From Sweltsa coloradensis (Eukaryota; Arthropoda; Insecta; Plecoptera; Chloroperlidae): a stretch of 64,000 bases of DNA. The stretch lies in the NCBI GenBank assembly GCA_024449915.1, contig JAMZAV010003223.1, forward strand, positions 1 to 64,000, written 5' to 3'. A program made the position numbers and the translations under genes. Each line of letters opens with the position of its first letter. Position 1 is the stretch's first letter. Positions 21,501-32,000 of the stretch are shown piece after piece. The notes under the pieces were generated by a model, which saw nothing but the letters and a program-made list of their open reading frames with translations, was not told the DNA's origin and did not search any database.

Positions 21501-24500
21501 GAAAAATAATTTATCATGAAAATCGCAATTTTACACTTTTTTCGTTTAAAAAAACATACGCTCATCCAACAACGCGCCTGAAAAAGCGTTTGCGAAGCTT
21601 CCTAGTATTGCAATGGATTTTGCTGAAAATGTTAATAGCACCCACAAACTTGTTCTCGGGTGTTTGTTTAAAATTTTAGCGCAATCGGTTTAGTGGTACG
21701 GTCATTTTTGAACGCGCACACACACCGACTCAAAAACAAAAATTGACCCATTTGAGTTGTAAGACTCAGTCGCTGTGCTCCCTCTTTTAATTATACACCA
21801 CCGTAAATTTGCATATATTTTTCTGTTCTTATAAATAAAAAATAATAAACGAGCAAAGAATCATGTCAGTTGGCAGGATGTTGAAGATCCATGTAATGCT
21901 TCACAGGACCATCACTTAGTCAGAAACATCTGTTTATTTTATTCATGCTTATCTTGCATATTATTTGTTTCTTTTTACAGGCAGAACTTCGTGCAGGTGT
22001 CTTTCTAGCCTTGGAAGAACAGGACGGAGCAGTGGTAGGTTAATATTAATAAGAGTCCAAGCTTAGAGCTAGCTACCAACTATTGCCTATTGCCTATTGC
22101 CAGATTTTTTTATGTATAGCCTACTAACATTTTATTCTTACTACAGCATTTGCACATTGTAAATATTCATGATGGAGAAAGCATGTAATATGGGTGACAA
22201 ACCATTATTAAGCGAGCGAAGCGAGCGTTTCCATTTGACTCTGCCGGAAAAATTAGTCACTGATTTTGTTTTTGTTTGTTTTTTATTTGTTTGTATGTCT
22301 CGCCATAATGTTTGAACGGAGGCTCGGATCGAGTTGAAATTTTGACCATCCGCAAGCTTCGTTCTCGATTAAATGCCATTAATTTTGTAGCAAAACGTTA
22401 AAAAGTTACATTAAAGTTAATCGAAAGTTTTTTTTTTCAAACTAAACGGCGACAAAATCTGAGATAGCCAAATCATTTAGAATGTCCGTCCGGTCACGAA
22501 TATGTTAATTTTATTTTGATCCGATAAGTAGTGTAGATGGAAATTACATTATAACAAAAGTAACGTTGCCATGGCAACGAAAAGACGCGCGAAGTTTCTA
22601 ATGCACTGCCACCTAGAAGTAATCAAAATACTTTCGAGGAAGCAGTCTATTATTTGTCAACAAAGAGTTTAAATAGTTTTCCCAAGGAGTCAAGGTTCTC
22701 TAGATGGCGGTGGATTTTAACCACAAAGTAAAGGTTTACACACGGGTTTACCCAAATACCTTGGCAATAATAAATAATATTGGAAATATGGCCCTGTGGA
22801 CAGCGAACGTCGCAAATTTTAAAATTTAAAAAAATGTGCAATGTGGGTCTATAGCTGCTATAGCACGTGCTCGCTTATCAACGCGTCCAACTGAGCGTTT
22901 CCTAATGTATTTAAACTGACGTGCAAGTGCTATTTTTATGTTACTTAAAAATGTATATAGTAATATGTATCTTGTTTTTAATTGGGTCTAATTATCTACA
23001 TGAATTATGTAAATATCTATGACAATACCAATAAATATCATATCATATACAGTGGCTCACATGCTTGTGCCTTCACGCCAAGTTTTCTGTTTTGTGTGGC
23101 CTAGCTAGTAGGCTTACTTCAAATGGTAACATGCTACCATAGCTTGTAAATTAGTTTAGGCTAGGGCAACAGGTCCCTACATTGTAGATTAGATTATGGA
23201 AAATGACCTAGGGTTGTGAAGGTAACTAATTGGTAAAGAAAGCAATTATATAATTTACCAAAGTCTTGAGAGAGTTTGAGATAGGCCTATCAAATTTATG
23301 TTGCAATACATAGGCTAACGGGTAGCAGTTAAAAGAAGATGTTAGGCCTAATAGGCATTTACTATAAGCCCTATTTCATTTGATTTTAATGGGTCTAGAT
23401 GTTAGAGTGCTCTGTGTATTTAGTTTCAGGGGCATGGTGGTAGGCCTATATATCTTTAGGTGATTTCACTTGCGTATCCAGCAATGCTATTTTCGTGGTC
23501 GCTTAACGCACGCAGTTCAGACGGACACCGCCAGGATCGCGACGTGACAGAGTACCATTAGAGTCGATAAAGAAGTTTCCCCAAACTTCTTTATCGACTC
23601 TGATACCTATATAGATGGCGTGTGTATACACTTTATTGAAGGCCATGCATTCAGATCGGTAGCGGAACGTTCGAATTTTCGAATTCGAGCCGTCTTATTG
23701 GTCCCCAAGGTCGCCATCTTGTAAGTTCTACGTCACGTGACTACCACCTGACACGTTGCGCATTCTGTCGGCGACCGTCTGCACTGCGTGCATTAAGCGA
23801 CCACAAAATTCACGGCAGTGAAATCACTTAAATATATATACCACCATGTCCAGGGCCTAATACTTTGCAACTCGGAATAAGAAGTAGGTCCTTAGCTTAC
23901 GAAATACCTAGCCTACGGTAAAATGTTTGTTCTTTAGCCTAATTTATTTTGTTTGTTTGTTTGTTTGTTTCAGAAGTCACAAATTTTAAATAAACCGTTC
24001 CAAGAATTTGTGTCTTCGGCTGAAGGCTCTCTTACTCTATCACTGGTCAGGGAACTCTTAGAGTTTTTCGAATTAACATACACACTGTCAGTGTTTGATC
24101 CAGAAACCAGATGTGGTAAAGACTTTAGTTACGACGGAAGAAATCAGTTGATAAAGGATCTGAAAATTAAAACCCTCAGTGGGAGAAAAGGGCCGCTATT
24201 GCTCGAGATTCTAAGGCTAGCCCAAGGAATAGCAACAGATCACGACGAAACACTACCTAAAACTAATGGAAATAACACAGTAGAAAAGCAGTCAAATCAT
24301 GTCGATAATTTTCAAAATCCCGTTGAAGAGAAGTCATCCGGTCACTCTGCCTCGAACCACTTAGACTCCGCCCATTCGTCAGTAGGGTCGATTCACTCGA
24401 TCTCTGTCCACACTTCAAATGGCACCAATCTGCACGCTGACGAACCGGACGACTCTTTAAGCAACTCCACGACGAACTCGCCCTCCAACAAGCCTGAAAA

Positions 24501-27500
24501 CATCACCCACGAAAGGATCGAAGATGGGAGAAACAGTTTGTTATCAAAGTTAAACAGTAAAACGCAGGATGATAGTGCTCCCAAAGACAATTCGCTCACA
24601 TTTAGTAAAGCACGAGACGACAGCACAGCGAGACCGGATGTGGCCAAACCAGCGAGTTCCACGTTCCCCCTTCTCGGAAACCTGCCGCCCTTATTAAACA
24701 CCGGCAAGACTAATAACTTCAAGAAAACCCAGGGGAAGGATCCCCTTAACACCCTTAACAGTGAACTGTTGGGTTTGGGGCTTAGTGGTAAGAATACAGT
24801 AGCTTAGTAATTATTAATTAATAATTAATAAGACGCTAATAAATTTCAAAATGTTGGGTGGGTTATATTTTATTGTCACGGATAAGCGTTGTAGATCCGG
24901 GTAAGGTTACTAAGGTGCTAGTTGCCAGTACAATGTCATGCGACAGTAATGTCATACAAAAGGCCTTCATAATTTTTTTGACTTAATGTGTTCAGTTTCA
25001 CATTAGGCTATGAATGATTAGTATGCCAAGGCTACGCTATTGTTTATCTGTAGAATAAAATCACTTCATACATGCGTGTAACTCAATGCACAGCCGACGA
25101 CATTACATTTGTATCTGCCAAACAGGTGACAAACAGGCTTTGATTGACGTGTTGCAGAGAGGTCATAAAGACCCCGATTATTCCCCTCGTCTGGGTCTGC
25201 CGAATGTATCCTCCGTCCACCAAGCCTCGGCTATATGACGGAAGCCTGGTGGGCGAGGGGTAACCGACTTGGACCCAACAACCCGGAGGCGGTTTTACAG
25301 TTTTACAGCGCACAGCCTGTTTTGGGGTCTTATTGTCATTGCAGTGGCAGATTTAGGACATAATCATGGGGTTGGAGCCCTCCATAAAAAGCACTGCAGG
25401 TAAAATTAGTTGAAAATCAGGGTTTTTAGAGTGCATTTGGTGCGTTTTAGAAAAAAAGTAATTGGCTGAATGCAATACCAAAACAATGAAGTTTGTGTGC
25501 GTCAATTTGTTTTGTCGTCCTCTCGAGCTAACAATTCACATCATTCATGGCAACATATTAACGTTTGATTTTATTTTGAATTTAGCATAGACTAATATAG
25601 CAGACTCATTTCAGAGTCAGACTGATGATTTCTGACAATATACTAAAGGAATATAAATATCAGTGGCGGAACTAGGCGCACGCAGGGCCTGCAAGTTGCG
25701 GGCGGGCCCAGCTAGTTTAGGGGGCCACGTTAAAAGAAAACTTAGTAAAAAAACAGTTGGGCCTATTTCACCCTGTTTGGAAAATATTGGTTTTCGTTGC
25801 TAAAATGACCGTTTTGTGAATCTACCGGTTTGAAGGTGAAATCTAGCGGATAATTAGGAACTTTTAGCGTCCACAACACAACAACAACACACAAAAGCTG
25901 CATTATTTTGGTATTGCATTCAGCCCACAACTTTGTTCTAAAATGCACCAAACGCACTCGAAAAACGTGATTTTCACAATTTTCACCTGCGGCGCTATCG
26001 TTGGGGGGCAAAGCCTCCCAAACTTCCCATACTTAGTCCCTATATAATACCTCCGGGATATTATATAGTCCCCCCCCCCCTCCCCCCCCAGGATGAAAAG
26101 CCTGAATTCAACACTGAGCCTATGTATGTGTGTATCTGTTAGGGGGCTCCATAGAAATTTTGCATGAAACAAAGTTCTGCCACTGATAAATAAAAAGGAA
26201 AGGTGTTTTCTGAACTGAGAGTTTTAAATAAGGATTCAAAATAGGCTACATAATACAAAACTTCTATTCTATGTATGGCATAGCGCCACTTGGGTAGGCC
26301 AACATTGGCATATGTATATATATATATATGTTTTACCTTGGTTTTATAGTAGGCGACTATGATGCTGATATGTTAGTACAAAAGACAGAAATTAAAAAAG
26401 TCACTTTTTTAATTTCTGTCTTAAGTACTAACATATATATATTTTCTAATGGCAGAATTCGGGGGCCCCTCACCCACCCGACGCGCACTGCGCGTACCTA
26501 TAAATCCGCCTCTGCAACAACCTAAGGACTGCTTGATATTTCACAGAGCCAGGTTCTTTGAATTCATTCCACTTCCAGGGATTGACCAGATCAGTTTACG
26601 TTTGTGCACCCTTCTAGTCAAAGGGCTTGAGGATCTAACTGACGTCTTCGTGATAATATTGCTTTGGTTACGCCTCAAAAGCATTTGAGTTACGGGTTTT
26701 TACGAAGTGATTTTTGTCTTTAAGGTTTATCTTCTGTTCATATATTATTCACGGGAATCTCTCCTCTACCGTTTTTGCTTTTATTCATCATTCTTCATCT
26801 ATCCCGCTTTTGGCTGAGTCAGCTTTGGGTTTTTACCTGATTCTCCACTTATTTCTTTCCTCTTACAATCGTATAAATAAATATATATATATATATATAT
26901 CACTACACTTTGTTCCAACATCGTTTAGTTGGGTAAAGGGGTGTTTCCACCTAAATCTTGGGCATCACCGAATCAGCACCGGCCTGCCAAGCTCGGCACC
27001 TCATCTTCTTCCTCATTTTTTTGTCGTAACACCAACTCTCTCCACTTTTTCCTGTCCTTCCACCATCTTTCTCTCTCTTCAACCACTCCTCCTCTCTCCT
27101 CCACATCTGCCTGTACTTGATCTTGCCATCTATCTCGAGGTCTTCCCACTCTTCTCATATCATTCTTTAGTTCAAATGCTTGTCTTGGGATTCTATTCTT
27201 CTCCATTCTTCTCATATGTCCATACCATTGTAGTCGCTCCTTTCCCATCTTGAACTTTAGGCTCTCTACTCCTACTTTCTTCCTTATCATACTACTTCGT
27301 ATCTTGTCTAACTTTGTCACACCTGCCACACTGCGTATGAACTTCATCGCAGCTGCCTGTATAGCACTTTCTTCCTTCCAGCCCATTGGCCACGTTACAG
27401 CACCATATGTTAAAATATAAAATAAATAAATAAATTTTATTTAGAGTCTACCCACTCACTTATAACTGATTTTCAGTGGGGGACTTTAAATCTCTTCCAC

Positions 27501-29036
27501 ATCTTGCCAGCTCTCTCCTCTTACCTTTAGGTCTCCTGCTATGATGTCCTCCTACCTCTTCCTTGTCCTCTGCTGTCTTCTTCTTTCTTTCATACATTCT
27601 CTTGGGCATCCTCACTTCTGTCATTCGTTTCATATGTCCATCTCAAGTCTCAACCGTACCCTACCCATACTGTCAGTGTCACCTAACTGCTCTACACCAG
27701 CATTTTTCTAATATTCGTGTTGCTGATTAGGCCTATATCCCGTCTTGTCTTGCCCACTGTGCTCCACAGGAATCTCATCTCTGCCGCCTGTCTATGTTTT
27801 TCTTCTCTATCTCTTACAGTCGAGGATTTTGCTGCATAGTAATAAACTAATAATCGGTATGAAATGGGTCTTTTCTTGTATATATAATATATATATGTAT
27901 TAATGTAATCGGTTTTTCGGTTTCAATGCCACGTATATTTTCATTGGGCCGACGTTTCGATGAGATTTCACCCATCATCCTCAGGGCCAATACAACTTTA
28001 AATATAAAAAACGAAACTACACCATAATATATATATATTATTCATTATCATCATTGTCCATCGCCGTTTCCTACTTCTGGCAGGGTCAGCTTGGGTTTAG
28101 TAACCAAATATTTCCACTTCTTTCTATCCTCCCACAATCGTATCTCTTCGACATCTTTCCCAGCTCTCTCCTCTTGCCTCCAAGTCTCCTGCTATTATAT
28201 CCTTCCATCTCTTCCTTGGTCTACCCTGTCTTCTTCTTCCTTCTTCAATCCTTCTTTCATACATTTTCTTGGGCATCCTATTTTCCCCCATTTGTTTCAT
28301 ATGTCATACCATCTCAACCGTGTCCTTCCTATCCTGTCACTTAACTTCTCTACACCTAGCATTTCTCTAATGTCTAATATAAGTAGGGCTGTGAACGGGT
28401 ACCCGGGCACCCGGGTACCCGCCCGTTGATAATAGCCCGGGTAATGAAATGAGTCGTCGGGTACTCGTTTGACCGTTTTTCGTCTCAAATTCCGCTCAAT
28501 TAATGCGGCCGCCGGTCAGGCTTGCACTCGTCGGCGCGCAGCGGCGGCAGTAAGTAATTTGTCATTAATACGCGCTCGTATTTCGTCCGTCGAGCTCCAG
28601 TGAGTGACGTCACCAACACGCTGCGCGCGCACCCCTATTCATCGTAATCGCCGATAAGTGACTGGCGGAGATATTTATGCATTCTGGCAACATCAGTTCC
28701 TAATGAATGTGCATTTTCAACAGCTGGACATTAGAAACGAGCATCTCTGGCGCCCGAGACCGTCGACATGTTCACGTTTATGAGAACGTGCGTGTTAAAG
28801 TGATGCCCTGTCAATATAAAGTAGATAAATTACTGAATTCACTTTTTATTTTTTTTGGTTTCGTAAAAAAATCTTAAAATCTTAAAATTTCGTAATTTCG
28901 GGTACCCGGGTACCCGCCCGTAAGATCGACGGGTACCCGGGGAGGCATTTTTACTAGTGATGACATCGGGTAGTAAATATTGGAGTCGACTCCGGAGCCT
29001 TTGGAACCGGGTAGGAGTCGACTCCCCGATCCGCAA

Positions 29037-29069
<33 letters not shown>

Positions 29070-32000
29070 CTTGATTTTTTTTGCAAAAGTTATTTTTAGC
29101 CCACTACTCTAGTTGCACAACGCTGTCCGGCCGTTTCCCCCCCCCACCCTCGATGAACACTGTTAACTTTACTGTTTTGTGCCCTAAAATCCCAATAACT
29201 AACTCCACCCGCTAGCTTGCTTGTCTCTTGGCCCGGCCAAGACTCTCGCTGATTTTTTATGTTTACGTTTTGAGATAAGATAACGACTAACGAGACAACA
29301 AGTGCAATCTCATTCAATTTATCATTAAAAAAAAAAAAAAAAAAAAAAAAAATTGGGGTCGACTCCTTGAAAATGGAGTCGACTCCGATAGGAGTCGGGT
29401 AGGAGTCGGGTACCCGAGTACCCGATGTCATCCCTAATTTTTACCAATTTGCACAGCCCTATTAATATAAGCTACTTTAATTTTAAACACCCAAATTACC
29501 AAGTCGACCTAAAATACTTGTTACTTCCCTAGATTCGCCGGAAAATTACGACGAAGACTTTCACTCCTCTGTAAGCGCTGGCAGCGTTGCGGATGACCCC
29601 GGGAAGGAAAGTGACAGCGAGATTGAAGAAGAAATAAACAGCAACCATTCAGTGGTGAGTGTGACAACTGCCTCCGAGGCTCCTAGATATTACAAAAGTT
29701 ATTTGTTGAATTGGAATTTGCCATAATCAGCCATAGGAATATTAATATAATTATTTATTTTATATAGTTACAAAGTGTGGAAAAGGCCAATCGGCTAGTT
29801 TAGTTTAGATTGGAGAAGGGTTGACAGGTTGGGAAAGCATCTAGAGAACATAAAGCCCGTGCTGAATGGCTGGGGGCAACAAAATTTTTCATCTGCTGAT
29901 GGCAACTACAGCTATTTTAAGGTTGTTTTAACCTTAATCCATAACACGTTTCGTCCTTCTGGAACTCATCAAGCGGATGGTGGCCACTAAAAATCTGTAC
30001 AGGTCTATGTAGTTAGTAACTGATTTTTAGTGATTTTTTCCAGAAGGACGTAATGCGTCGTGGATTAAGGTAAAACAACTTTAAATTACTGTATTGTGCG
30101 AAATATAGGCCGACCTCCTAGCTTTGGTCATCAAAATTTCAAAAAAGGAATATTGAACAAAATATTTTAATTTTACGCGCCGTTATTCCTGCGGCCTCTT
30201 TTTGCGGAGCTTGTGTCGTCGTTTTTTTCCGTAGCCTATTGACGCAGAGCCTGTGATGACGTAGCACTATCTCTACGCGGACCGATTCTTATTGCCTAGT
30301 CATCTGTTCTGCATCACATTTCACTCGTTAGTAGGCCTGGAGATAGCGTTGTGTACTCTGTGCCTGCCGTATTGTTGGCGCAGCGCCAGACAGAAGCTGT
30401 GAACTATAGGTATTTCCTTGTCACACGGCGCTGTAACTTGGGTGTTTGAAATTGGCGCGTAAAAATGCTGATGCTCGCATATAAAACGAGGAGGGATTTT
30501 GAGACCTAAAATAATGAAAAATAGGTCGGCCTATATTCGGTACAATACGGTAGCTGCAGTTGTCATTGTCATTATCCATCGCCGTTTCCTGATTCTGACA
30601 GGGTAAGCTTGGGTTTAGCAACCAAATTTTTCCACTTCTTTCTATCCACCCACAATCGTATCTCTACCACATCTTCCCAGCTCTCTCCTCTTGCCTTCAA
30701 GTCTCCTGCTATGATGTCCTTCCATCTCTTTCTTAGTCTACCCCGTTTTCTTCTTCCTTCTTAAATCCTTCTTTCATACATTTTCTTAGGCATCCTATTT
30801 TCCCCCATTCGTTTCATATGTCCATACCATCTCAACCGTGTCCTTCCTATCCTGTCACTTAAGAGGATGGGATTGTTGCGAAATTAAAACCACACAAAAT
30901 TAGTTTTTTCATGATATCTCGAGAATAACAAAAAAAGACTGATTCTAGTCCGCCCGCGCTGAGCTCTCTTCCACTTCCGCGACCGCTATGTGGTTTTATG
31001 AGAACTATAATAGCCTGTACGAAAAAATATTGTAATGTGATGGTAATTAAGTTTTTTTTAGAATTTTAATTAACTAGGAAACGCTCAGTTGGACGCGTTG
31101 ATAAGCGAGCACGTGCTATAGCTAGACCCACATTGCACATTTTTTTAAATTTTAAAATTTGCGACGTTCGCTGTCCACAGGGCCATGTTTCCAATATTAT
31201 TTATTATTGCCAAGGTATTTGGGTAAACCCGTGTGTAAACCTTTACTTTGTGAATAAAATCCACCGCCATCTAGAGGACCTTGACTCCTTGGGAAAACTA
31301 TTTAAACTCTTTGTTGACAAATAATAGACTGCTTCCTCGAAAGTATTTTGATTACTTCTAGGTGGCAGTGCATTAGAAACTTCGCGCGTCTTTTCGTTGC
31401 CATGGCAACGTTACTTTTGTTATAATGTAATTTCCATCTACACTACTTATCGGATCAAAATAAAATTAACATATTCGTGACCGGACGGACATTCTAAATG
31501 ATTTGGCTATCTCAGATTTTGTCCCCGTTAAGTTTTAGAAAAAAACTTTCGATTAACTTTAATGTAACTTTTTAACTTTTTGAACAATTTTGCCACAAAA
31601 CTAATGGCATTCAATCGAGAACGAAGCTTGCGGATGGTCAAAATTTCAACTCGATCCGAGCCTCCGTTCGAACGTTATGGCAAGACATACAAACAAACAA
31701 ACAAACAAAACAAAAACAAAACCAGTGACTAATTTTTCCGGCAGAGTCAAATGGAAACGCTCGCTTCGCTCGCTTAATTAAATGCATATCTTAAATACAA
31801 ACCGCACCGATTATTATATTTGATTTTTTTTTTGCATTATTGATCCAACAAAACCACATAGCGGTCTAGAATCAGTTTTTAGATATTTTGCATCGTTCTC
31901 GAGATAACACGAAAAAACTGTAATTTTGCGTGGTTTTAATTTCGCAAATATCTCATCCTCTTAACTTCTCTACACCAAGCATATCTCTAATAAAATAAAA

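Larger units (their letters stand above)
29775..30566. mobile_element. Foldback hammerhead-bearing element, older copy, left part
   Basis: Left arm 29775-29990 (GGCTAGTTTAG, GAGAAGGGTTGACAGG, AACATAAAGCCC, then a minus-strand hammerhead). Right arm from 30010 (AGTTAGTAACTGATTTTTAG, ACGTAATGCG, GTGGATTAAGG, TAAAACAACTTTAAATTA, then TAGCTGCAGTTGTCAT after a small insertion). The right arm stops at 30566; its continuation (AGTTGTCATCAGAAGGTG onwards) is at 34531-34632. Confidence 0.7.

Noticed and set aside
24393..24752. 119-codon minus-strand frame
   Set aside because: Antisense of CEP43 exon 3, whose + frame is supported by homology.
26714..27253. 179-codon + strand frame, Ser/Leu/Phe rich
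   Set aside because: Antisense of a LINE reverse-transcriptase C-terminus that reads correctly on the minus strand.
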